Origin: JBFLXN01 sp040755715 [NCBI: Candidatus Edwardsbacteria bacterium] | GTDB lineage: Bacteria > Edwardsbacteria > AC1 > JBFLXN01 | NCBI GenBank assembly: GCA_040755715.1 | Contig: JBFLXN010000020.1 | Coordinates: 1 to 24,449 of the forward strand | DNA length: 24,449 bases | Reading direction: 5' to 3' | Part shown: positions 1-8,100 of the stretch, piece after piece | Numbering within the stretch: the first letter of the stretch is position 1 | How the letters are laid out: each line of letters starts with the position of its first letter | The notes under the pieces: model-generated | Databases searched by the model: none | What the model was told of the DNA's origin: nothing | The model's input: the letters and a program-made list of their open reading frames with translations, nothing else | Made by a program: the position numbers and the translations under genes

Positions 1-208
1 TGTCTCCTTTTTTGTGATGCTACATATTCTACCATAAAGAGGTAGGGGGAGGCAAGCCAATATGAGATAATTAATTTGAAATACAGTGGGTTGAGACAAA
101 ACAAGACAAATATTTTTGACATTACCGGATAAAAGAAGAGGAGGAATGTATTGGTTCACAGGAGAGGTTTACCTAGGAATGAAAGGGGAAGGGGAGAAAA
201 AGGCGAGA
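1..208. other. Intergenic region downstream of the SARP-like gene
   Basis: No recognisable gene, RNA or clear terminator hairpin was seen. A TTGACA hexamer lies at 116-121 on the plus strand, but no -10 box follows at the right distance. A 31-codon ORF (146-241) follows a GAGG-rich stretch; it is listed under rejected observations. Confidence 0.5.
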
Positions 209-3200
209 TTAGAGATTGGAAGTCGTGATTTTCCTATATAGTCTCATCGTCTCAAGGCTTGGTTCAGCATTTAGTTCTTCTTTAAGGCTTTTCTTCAAAC
301 GCTCAAATTGCCGTATTGCACTTGTTCGGTCACCCTGAGTATATAAACCCTCAATAATAATCTGGTGCGCGGACTCGTCATTCACCTCAAGGGTTAAAAC
401 TCTTCGGGCGAAGAAGATGGCATCCTGCCATTCAAGGCGCTCAATACATCTCTTTGCCAACCAGAGTAGGAGGTTTCTTAGTATCTCCTCTAACTCTAAC
501 TGCTTATTAACAATTGGCGTGCAATAGAACTCAGGCATGAGGTCGCCTTTATATAATGCAATTGCCTTGCGTGCTCTATCTTCGGCTGGATGTAATTTAC
601 CATCTTGTTTGAGGTATTGCCACTCCTTGAAGAGTTCCTCAAATATCCAGCAATCTACCCGCACAGTTTCCTTGTTGAGCATGAGAAATTGACCTTTCTT
701 GATGACAATCTCGTTGCCCAGTATTCTATTCAGATGAGTCAGGGCAACCCGAAAGTTTAACTGAGACTTTTTCTTGTTTGCCTCGGGCCAAAGATAGACA
801 GCTAATATCTCTCTTGTCACACCGGTAGAACCAGAGAGCACGAGGAGTAGACCCAACAGTTCCTGGGCTTTCCGGGAGAGCCATTCCTTCTTAGAAATCA
901 CATCTAATTCGCCGGGCCTTTTGACTGACAAACCACCAAATGTAAAAATTTCTAACTTATTGATTTCAACCTGCGGCATTTTTCTCTGGATAAAATCAAA
1001 GGCATGATTGAATTTTTTCTTCTTGATAACTTTATGAAGGGATTCAATTCTCTTAGTAGCACGCATATCAAAGAGCATCTTTAGCCCTTCCAAAAATATT
1101 GTTTCTCCCTTCAAACCACCTATCATTACTCCGAAATTCACCAATATAGTGCTCAAATGGGCTATGGCCCCTTTTGCCAGAAGTTCGGCTTTTGCATTTT
1201 CTAAATACTTTAGTGCCTTTATTTTCTGCCCTTTTTGCCACAAAATGGAGGCCTTTTCACACCAGGCTATGGCAAAACGAAGTTCAAGATTAGAATTCTT
1301 TGCCATCTTCAATGACATGTCAGCGAATTTTTCAGCCTGATTCAAATCATGTTTCTTTGAACATAGTGTGCTTTTTAAACGCCAGTAATCACACCGGAAT
1401 CCAATATCTACTGTTTCAGGTATAATTTCACTTATCAATTTTTCAGCCTCTTGGAGCCTCTCTTGCTCAAATAATATTCGCACTTTCAAAAATTGGGCGG
1501 ACACCTTCATTCTTGGATTATTAAGAGTCTCAGCCTTCTGGATTACCCGGTTAAGATATTCTGTGGACTTTTCAAACTCACCCTGGTGACAAAATATGTG
1601 GGCGATATACAGCAAACTGAGTGCAACATAAGGATCACGCTGGAACAGTTCTGCTTCTCTTAATGAATCGTTCAGTTTTATAAGAGCTGAATCCAGACGC
1701 CCCATCTCCGTTTCAACAAGTCCCAAATTTCTCAAAGACTCACCAAAATAGGGAAGCAGACTATATTCTTCAACTATCTTCTGGGCACGAGAAATAGTCT
1801 GCATGGCTGATTCAAGTTCGCCTTTGAGGAACGAAACCATGCCTAAGCTATTAAGAGCCTTATAGAATGCCACTGGATTCTTCTGTGGAGGCATCTTGGC
1901 AATTAACCTTTTGGCCCCATCAATTGCCTCTTTTAATAATCCCTTCCTTCTTTGCAAAAGACATCTTTCAACCATTAGTGTCCAGTAAAATTCCGTATTC
2001 TTTTCAACCAGAGATATTGCTTTATCAAGATAGTCCTCAGCCGTTTGCAAATTTTGGATAATAAGGGCTTGATCAAAAAGTATATGATAATGCCTCGCCG
2101 CTTCGCTTTTCAAATCAAAAGTCTCCAATTCCTTGGCAAATTGGGCCATCTCCTCAAAGGCCACAACATCTCTGCCCAGTATCCGGGAAAGATAATTGAG
2201 TTCAGATTTAATTTTCATCCCTTCTATATTAAGAGCGGGAAATTTTGCGGCTATTCTTTGTGCTATTTTTAGATATTGCCAGGCAAGAGGATAATTAAAT
2301 CTATCAAGCAAATTCTTTGAAATATTAAACAAGAGCCGTGCGAGTGCTTGAGTTTCTTCCTGCGGTTCCAGGTCTTTGGTAATGTGATAGGCAATTTCTT
2401 CGTCATACTGCCCCGAAAGATTTTCATACTTTCTCTGCTGTTCTTTAAAGATACCTGTGAGTTTCCGATGGATATTACGCCGTTTATTTCTGTCCATCTT
2501 TTGATAAATAACATTACGAATCAATGGATGGCAAAATTGTTTTGTATTACCCAAGCCCTCAATTAATTTTGCCGCCGTCAATACATTGCAAGACTTCTGA
2601 AATTGTTGCTTTGAAATTGTCCTAAGCAATTTATGCCATACTCTTAAGTCAAATGTCTCACCCATTACGGCGGCGTTTTCTAATACTCTTAACTCAGATG
2701 GCGCCAGATGACCCAAGCGATAACTGATAACACTTTCTACTGTTGCGGACAGAGGGAAATCTATATAGTCGTCTTCAACTGACCATTCATCTTTGGTTTG
2801 GTCATAGGCGATAATATTTTGACGGACAAGGATGCTGAGTATTTCCTGAACAAATAGGGGATTGCCCTTGGTAATTAAGTAAAGCCAGCCGGCAAATTGA
2901 TTCGGGAAGTTATTTTTGAACTTCTGATTCAGCAAGTCCTCAACTTCACTTTTGGATAGGTTGTCAAGATTGATTGTGCTAATCAGTCTTGCCACACTGA
3001 ATTCATCTATTGCTTTTTGTAAGGCGAGATTATTTTTGTCAGGACGAGAAGCAGCAAGAATCAAAATAGCCTGGTTAGATATTCTTGGAACGAGATATTG
3101 TAGTAATTCAATTGATTCAGTGCCAAGCCACTGCACATCATCAAGAATCAAAATGAGTGGCTTAGATTTTGACAGTTTTTCAAAAAAACGCTGAAAGGAA

Positions 3201-3631
3201 TAGAAGAAAAGCGAATTGTTGAAAGTTTTTTCAAATTGCGGAATATCCAGTGGATAGAGATTCTTGAATTTAGGTATAAGGTGAACAAGGTAAGGAGCAA
3301 TTTCCGGTTCTAAAAAATTTACCAGCCACGAGCTGCAATATTCTATATTTTCCAAATAGTCTTCAAGCATCCTGGTAAAGGGATAAAATACACTTATTTC
3401 ATCTTTCAATGACCTGCCGGTCAGGATGATGGCGCCTGATGAACCTATTTCCTCAACAAATCGGCTGAGAAATCTTGTTTTCCCTACACCAATGTCACCC
3501 TGGATAAGAACAAATCTACCCTGATAGTTATACGCCATTTCCAAATGATTTCGTAATGATTTCAGCTCGTCTTCGCGGCCAACAAAAGGTTCAGGCATGG
3601 CTTTTTCCTCAAAGAAAATTTCTTCGTTCAT
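209..3631 (-). CDS. AAA ATPase / TPR / C-terminal SARP-type (BTAD) transcriptional regulator
   Basis: This 1140-aa protein is probably a cytoplasmic, nucleotide-dependent transcription regulator. Residues 1-200 form an AAA_16/STAND-like ATPase, with Walker A GDIGVGKT at 45-52 and a Walker B run ending in DD at 164-165. About 430-870 is helical and TPR-like. From about 893 comes an OmpR-type winged helix starting LEIFTFGGL, and from about 996 to the end a bacterial transcriptional activation (BTAD) domain. Classic AfsR/SARP proteins carry the DNA-binding and BTAD domains at the N terminus with ATPase and TPRs after them; here the order is reversed, as in MalT/LAL regulators. The ATG at 3631 has no good Shine-Dalgarno; a second ATG at residue 12, just before the ATPase, is an alternative. 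No target gene is obvious; the next gene on the same strand is the acetyltransferase, 360 bp upstream. Confidence 0.85.
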   Translation of the reverse strand: MNEEIFFEEKAMPEPFVGREDELKSLRNHLEMAYNYQGRFVLIQGDIGVGKTRFLSRFVEEIGSSGAIILTGRSLKDEISVFYPFTRMLEDYLENIEYCSSWLVNFLEPEIAPYLVHLIPKFKNLYPLDIPQFEKTFNNSLFFYSFQRFFEKLSKSKPLILILDDVQWLGTESIELLQYLVPRISNQAILILAASRPDKNNLALQKAIDEFSVARLISTINLDNLSKSEVEDLLNQKFKNNFPNQFAGWLYLITKGNPLFVQEILSILVRQNIIAYDQTKDEWSVEDDYIDFPLSATVESVISYRLGHLAPSELRVLENAAVMGETFDLRVWHKLLRTISKQQFQKSCNVLTAAKLIEGLGNTKQFCHPLIRNVIYQKMDRNKRRNIHRKLTGIFKEQQRKYENLSGQYDEEIAYHITKDLEPQEETQALARLLFNISKNLLDRFNYPLAWQYLKIAQRIAAKFPALNIEGMKIKSELNYLSRILGRDVVAFEEMAQFAKELETFDLKSEAARHYHILFDQALIIQNLQTAEDYLDKAISLVEKNTEFYWTLMVERCLLQRRKGLLKEAIDGAKRLIAKMPPQKNPVAFYKALNSLGMVSFLKGELESAMQTISRAQKIVEEYSLLPYFGESLRNLGLVETEMGRLDSALIKLNDSLREAELFQRDPYVALSLLYIAHIFCHQGEFEKSTEYLNRVIQKAETLNNPRMKVSAQFLKVRILFEQERLQEAEKLISEIIPETVDIGFRCDYWRLKSTLCSKKHDLNQAEKFADMSLKMAKNSNLELRFAIAWCEKASILWQKGQKIKALKYLENAKAELLAKGAIAHLSTILVNFGVMIGGLKGETIFLEGLKMLFDMRATKRIESLHKVIKKKKFNHAFDFIQRKMPQVEINKLEIFTFGGLSVKRPGELDVISKKEWLSRKAQELLGLLLVLSGSTGVTREILAVYLWPEANKKKSQLNFRVALTHLNRILGNEIVIKKGQFLMLNKETVRVDCWIFEELFKEWQYLKQDGKLHPAEDRARKAIALYKGDLMPEFYCTPIVNKQLELEEILRNLLLWLAKRCIERLEWQDAIFFARRVLTLEVNDESAHQIIIEGLYTQGDRTSAIRQFERLKKSLKEELNAEPSLETMRLYRKITTSNL

Positions 3632-3767
3632 ATTCAGGCTGTTGATTTGAATTCAAAAAACAACCGCGCCCCGTCCCTCCCAGTTCCGACGGGATTCCTG
3701 TCGGGAGAATCGCGGAAATCTAGAAACATGGAAAGTATGACATTTTGAAGCATTGTAGCAGTAAAGC

Positions 3768-3788
3768 CCCGCACAATAAATGTGCGGG
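3768..3788. repeat. Small palindrome, 8-bp stem
   Basis: CCCGCACA and TGTGCGGG flank a 5-base loop (ATAAA). It is one of a series of short GC-rich hairpins in this otherwise AT-rich intergenic region, and reads as a dispersed palindromic element rather than a classic terminator because no T-run follows. Confidence 0.75.
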
Positions 3789-3821
3789 ATAAACTCCGCT
3801 TTGCTTTCCATTACGAACTAT

Positions 3822-3844
3822 TGCCCCGATGTTACATCGGGGCA
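3822..3844. repeat. CCCCGAT-type palindrome
   Basis: TGCCCCGAT and ATCGGGGCA enclose a 5-base loop (GTTAC), a perfect 9-bp stem. The same CCCCGAT/ATCGGGG core occurs inside the methylase gene at 10214-10231, and a degenerate GCCCC/GGGGC version lies upstream of the response regulator at 18285-18303, which suggests one dispersed family. Confidence 0.8.
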
Positions 3845-3920
3845 GCTACAATCTTTACCTCCGTGCTTTCCGTGTAATCCGTGGCTAAAAAATTATTGAA
3901 TTTCCGATACTCCAAGATAA

Positions 3921-3988
3921 ACCACGAAAGCACGAATTCACGAAAATTCTTCTGACCTCGTGCCTTCCGGATTTCGTGTTTTCGTGGT
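3921..3988. repeat. Inverted element made of NNCACGAA octamers
   Basis: The left arm is three consecutive octamers: ACCACGAA (3921-3928), AGCACGAA (3929-3936), TTCACGAA (3937-3944). The right arm (3957-3988), read on the opposite strand, is ACCACGAA, AACACGAA, ATCCGGAA, GGCACGAG. The two arms face each other across a 12-base loop. The element abuts the 3' end of the acetyltransferase gene, and the next bases (CGCC, TTA, GGCG at 3990-4000) form a further small palindrome containing that gene's stop codon. Confidence 0.8.
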
Positions 3989-3993
3989 CCGCC

Positions 3994-4791
3994 TTAGGCG
4001 AGTTCAAATTGCGAAGAAGCAAGATATTCTTCGTAGGAACTAATGATTTCAAATCCTAATTTCTTATAGCACACTATGGCCGATAGATTGTCGGTCTTTA
4101 CATTCAACCCTACATCACTCACTGTTTTCATTAAGGATTTACACAATTTTGCCGTTACAGATTTCACCAATCCTTTTCCTCTAAAGTCTGGATGGGTAGT
4201 AATATTCCCCAAAGCGGCGACTTTGTATCGCTGAGAATAAACATGGACTCCGGCAATACTTATCAAGCCATCCTCTCTTCTTATGCCATAATACTGATTC
4301 GTATCCAACATTCTCGGCTCAAACCAATTTCCCGGATAACTTTCTCTATACAACTTAAGTATATCTTTCAAATCTTCCCTTGAAAGACGGATGACTCGAG
4401 ATGTATCAATACTATCTAATAGAGATTTATTCTTTAAAGCCATTTTGTAATGTGTGCCGTGAGATTCCAATCTGTAATGTTCCTTTAGGATTTTTTCTAA
4501 TCCGGGACTAAGATGAAGATAAAATCGCTTGGGTAATAGGTGAATTATGGAACTCAGCAATTCTTTCGTTGAATCCAACTCTTCCTCAGCAAGTGCAAGA
4601 ACAGAGGGCGTTGAAAACCCTGTATATAACAATACTATTGCTCCTATGCTTTCATTCTCTCTGATGGCATACCAGGTTGTATATGGCCAGAAGAAATCAT
4701 CCAAGTCTCCGATACTGTAAATATGAAGAAAGGGATTTCTGCGAAGAAAAGATTCTATTTCTGTCTTATTATGTAAACAAATTACTTTCAT
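3994..4791 (-). CDS. GNAT family N-acetyltransferase
   Basis: This 265-aa protein probably transfers an acetyl group from acetyl-CoA to an unknown amine. The C-terminal half carries the GNAT fold. Motif A lies around 191-220, with the acetyl-CoA pyrophosphate loop RGKGL at about 204-208. A typical late motif with NLSAIVCYKKLGF follows at about 235-247. The N-terminal half (1-120) is a second, poorly conserved domain containing DLDDFFWPYTTWYA, so the protein resembles two-domain GNATs; I cannot name the substrate. The ATG start has no convincing Shine-Dalgarno. A TATACC box lies about 13 bases before it, so the leader may be very short. The last residues, the stop codon and the downstream octamer element form continuous palindromic sequence, so a repeat may have supplied the present C terminus. 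Confidence 0.85.
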   Translation of the reverse strand: MKVICLHNKTEIESFLRRNPFLHIYSIGDLDDFFWPYTTWYAIRENESIGAIVLLYTGFSTPSVLALAEEELDSTKELLSSIIHLLPKRFYLHLSPGLEKILKEHYRLESHGTHYKMALKNKSLLDSIDTSRVIRLSREDLKDILKLYRESYPGNWFEPRMLDTNQYYGIRREDGLISIAGVHVYSQRYKVAALGNITTHPDFRGKGLVKSVTAKLCKSLMKTVSDVGLNVKTDNLSAIVCYKKLGFEIISSYEEYLASSQFELA

Positions 4792-4814
4792 AGATTCTCG
4801 CTGGTATAATCTTC

Positions 4815-4950
4815 ACCGCAGAGACGCAGAGGACGCGGAGAGATTCATTTCAAAATTATCAATGTAAAGCTATCATTTTAAAATGGTAATGGCTAATTTT
4901 GCAATTTACAATGAGATTATTCCTCTGCGCTATTTGTGCCTCTATAGTGG
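4815..4950. repeat. GCAGAG-module inverted element
   Basis: The left arm has GCAGAG at 4818-4823 and 4826-4831, then GCGGAG at 4835-4840, so the period is 8-9 bases. The right arm (about 4921-4950) carries the opposite-strand relatives CCTCTGCGC and GTGCCTCTATAG. The arms are separated by about 80 bp of AT-rich DNA. GCAGAG-type repeats of this style are widespread in bacterial intergenic DNA. The right arm is degenerate. Confidence 0.6.
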
Positions 4951-4956
4951 GTCTTA

Positions 4957-5034
4957 TAGGAATTTCAAAAACAAGATTACACAGATTAGCGAATCGGTTT
5001 TATCTGCGTAATCAAGACATTATTCAAATTCCTA
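4957..5034. repeat. Nested inverted element, MITE-like, 78 bp
   Basis: The outer arms TAGGAATTT (4957-4965) and AAATTCCTA (5026-5034) are perfect inverted repeats. Inside them lie GATTACACAGAT (4975-4986) and ATCTGCGTAATC (5002-5013), which pair at 11 of 12 positions. The inner arms belong to the same CAGATTA module family found at 17764-17861. The size and terminal inverted repeats suit a miniature non-autonomous element, but no target-site duplication was identified. Confidence 0.65.
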
Positions 5035-5134
5035 GGCCGTGAAATATCAAACGATATTGCAACGCTTGTAAGATACCACATTCTTGTTTCGAAAGTCAAA
5101 CGAAAACAATTTGACCGACCTTCAGAAAATGCAC

Positions 5135-5164
5135 TTGACTTTTTGAGTTTTCTTGAACTATACT
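5135..5164 (+). promoter_or_regulatory. Sigma-70-type promoter for mfd
   Basis: TTGACT (5135-5140) and TATACT (5159-5164) are separated by 18 bp, each one base from consensus. Transcription would be expected to start near 5171, one to three bases before the ATG at 5173, which implies a leaderless mRNA. No Shine-Dalgarno precedes that ATG. Confidence 0.65.
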
Positions 5165-5172
5165 TTTACAAA

Positions 5173-8100
5173 ATGTCCTTTAATGAAATCCTTCTCTCTA
5201 TTAAAAAAACCCCCACTCTATCAACTCTTCAGCAATCTCTTCTTGATTCCCAGAGGAATCTTTCGGTCTCCGGAATCTTTGGCACAGCCAGGTCATTCCT
5301 CATTGCTTCTTTAGTGAAGGAGATTCCCAGATCAATGTTCGTCATTCTTCCCAACCAGGAATCTGCCGAAAAGAGAAGCGATGACTTAATCACTCTCTTA
5401 GGACGAGAATATATCTCTTATTTGCCAGCTCTTGATGATTTAACTACTCCTGATATAGAGATTGTTGGCACCCGTATTGAGGCTCTGAGCAATTTCCAAA
5501 AATGCATGACAAGAATTTTAGTCACTTCTCTTCCCTCACTCTTACAAAAGACCCTTAGCCCGAGTGAATTAAATAATCTTACTTTGGAGATTAAGGTCGG
5601 TCAACAATTAGAAATGGAGAGAGTTTTTCAAAGATTGCTTGCTTTGGGTTTTGATAGAGCTCAAATTGTAGAAAATCCTGGAGAATTTGCCGTGCGCGGC
5701 GGGATTGTGGACATCTTCACCTTTGGTAACGAAAATCCAGTCCGCCTAGAATTTCTGGGAGACGAAATAGTTTCCCTCAGAGAATTTGAAGTCCTGACTC
5801 AAAGGTCCATAGGTCATAAAGAAAGAGTCAATCTATTACCCAGATATGAAAAGCCAACCACTATTATCTTAGAATATTTAGTTTCTAAGGATACTCTGAT
5901 TTTCTTTGAAGAAGAAAGTGAGTGCAAGACTGAAGCCGAAAGATTAAGAGAAGAAATGAAAAATATTTATGAACAGACAGAACTTTCCGCAGAAACAATT
6001 CTGGTTGACTACGAAGAAATGTTAAAAGGATTATTTTCCTATCAAACCTTATTCTTAGGAAACACTAACATTAAAAAAGGTAGCGAGACAGAAATAACTC
6101 TAATCACTCAGCCAGTGGAACCATTTTTTTCTAACTTAGAGCGATTAAAAGAAAGGTTAAAAAAATTATCAGAAGATGGCTACACTACCTTTATCTTCTG
6201 CGACACCACCGGACAAAAAGAAAGAATGGAAGAAATTCTTATGCCAGAGGAACTTTACCCCCACTCTCTCCCTCCCCCAGTGGGGGAGGGAAAAAAGGAG
6301 GGGTGGAGCGAAGAGGATATGAGACCGAAGATTGCATGTGTTGTTGGCTCTTTACATGCCGGATTTATCATGCCGGAGGCTCACTTAGCGCTCATTACCG
6401 AGAGAGAAATCTTCCAGCGGGAGAAGAAGCGAAAATTTCGCAGATTCAAAGGTGGAGGAGCAATTAGAAATCTTCAACTTCTGAAGTTAGATGATTATCT
6501 GGTTCACCTAGATTATGGTATTGGAAAATATCTAGGATTAAAAACAATCGTCATTGATGAAAAAGAGACCGAGTGTTTGGCTTTACTCTATGCTGAGGAA
6601 GAGAAACTTTATGTGCCGATTGAACAGATGCACCGGGTTGAGAAATACATTGCTGATGAGGGAAAAATCCCACCACTTTCAAGACTCAGCACTACTCACT
6701 GGGAAGAGACTAAAAAGAGAGCCAAAAAGGCAATTAAGGATATGGCCCAGGCATTGATTTCACTCTATGCCTATCGCACTTCCCAGTCGGGCTTTGCCTT
6801 TTCTCAAGATACCCTCTGGCAAAGAGAATTGGAGGCTTCTTTCATTTATGAGGAGACTCCAGACCAACTCAAAACCACTCAGGAAATCAAAGAAGATTTA
6901 GAAAAACCAAAACCGATGGACCGCTTACTCTGCGGAGATGTGGGATACGGTAAGACAGAAGTGGCGATTAGAGCCGCCTTTAAGGTAATTATGGATAGTA
7001 AGCAAGTCGCTGTCTTGGTTCCAACCACCATTTTAGCCGAACAACACTATCAAACCTTTCGGGAGCGCCTCGCAGAATACCCAATTAACCTACGAATGCT
7101 TTCCAGATTCAAATCAGAAAAAGAACAAAGGAGAATTATCAAAGAGTTAGAAGAAGGAAGAGTGGATTTAGTAATTGGCACCCATCGCCTTCTTTCTAAA
7201 GATGTGGAATTCAAAGATTTGGGATTGCTCATCATTGATGAGGAACAAAGGTTTGGCGTGGCTCACAAGGAGACTCTGAAGCAATTGCGAAAGAGTGTTG
7301 ATTGCCTGACAATGACGGCTACTCCTATACCCAGAACTCTGCATATGTCTTTGGTTGGAGCCAGAGATATGTCAATGATTGAGACTCCCCCAAAAGACAG
7401 ACTTTCTATCGTCACTCGCATTTTAGAATGGAACGAAGAACATATCATTGAATCCATCTTGAGAGAAGTGGAAAGACAGGGACAGGTCTATTTTGTGCAC
7501 AATCGGGTTGAATCAATTGAAGCGATGGCTTCTTATTTGCGCCGGCTTTTGCCACATTTACGAATTGCTGTAGCCCACGGACAGATGGAAGAAAGGGAAT
7601 TGGAAAGAGTGATGTTAAATTTTATGAATCATCAATACGATGTCTTGGTGACCACTACCATCATAGAATCCGGCTTGGACATTCCTAATGTGAATACTAT
7701 CATTATCAATCGGGCAGATAAATTTGGTTTAGCTCAGCTCTATCAATTGCGAGGTAGAGTCGGCCGCTCAAATCGTCGGGCTTATGCCTATTTTCTTATT
7801 CCAAAATCTGGGAGAATTACTCAAGAAGCCAGAAAGAGACTTCGGGCTCTGGAAGAATTCACCGAGTTGGGCAGTGGATTTCAATTAGCCTTGCGTGACT
7901 TAGAAATCAGAGGCGCTGGCAATCTTTTAGGTCGGGAACAACACGGACACATCATTGCGGTTGGCTTTGACCTCTATTGCCAACTCTTACAAGAAGCGGT
8001 GAGAGAACTGAAAGGTGAACCAGAGGTAGGGGCATTTCACGAAATGCCCTCACTATCTTTTGACTTTCAAGCGAACATTCCAGAGAATTATGTGGGAGAC

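Larger units (their letters stand above)
3632..3993. other. Hairpin-rich intergenic region without a gene
   Basis: This 362-bp stretch holds several small palindromes in series. A nested one at 3664-3715 has outer arms CCGCG/CGCGG and inner arms CCGAC/GTCGG. One at 3768-3788 has arms CCCGCACA and TGTGCGGG. One at 3822-3844 has arms TGCCCCGAT and ATCGGGGCA. They are followed by short tandem modules built on CACGG and CACGAA. No open frame resembles a gene. The hairpins could end transcription of the acetyltransferase, but none has a clear U-run. Confidence 0.7.
4792..5134. other. Repeat-filled intergenic region between the GNAT gene and mfd
   Basis: No gene was recognised. From left to right the region holds a GCAGAG-module inverted element (about 4815-4950), a nested inverted element (4957-5034), and about 100 bp of unexplained sequence running into the mfd promoter. 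The frame of mfd happens to be open from 4990, but the translated stretch before the mfd ATG matches nothing I recognise and lies outside the Mfd fold. Confidence 0.65.

Noticed and set aside
146-241. 31-codon ORF on the plus strand behind a GAGG-rich stretch
   Set aside because: The purine-rich sequence is too close to the ATG, the ORF overlaps the end of the regulator gene, and no homology is recognisable.
5143-5172. TTG start for mfd giving ten extra residues
   Set aside because: The TTG falls between the -35 and -10 boxes of a strong promoter and has no ribosome-binding site; the extra residues are not typical of Mfd.
4990-5172. Open frame upstream of and continuous with mfd
   Set aside because: The translation matches no Mfd domain, begins inside a repeat and spans the promoter; it appears open by chance.
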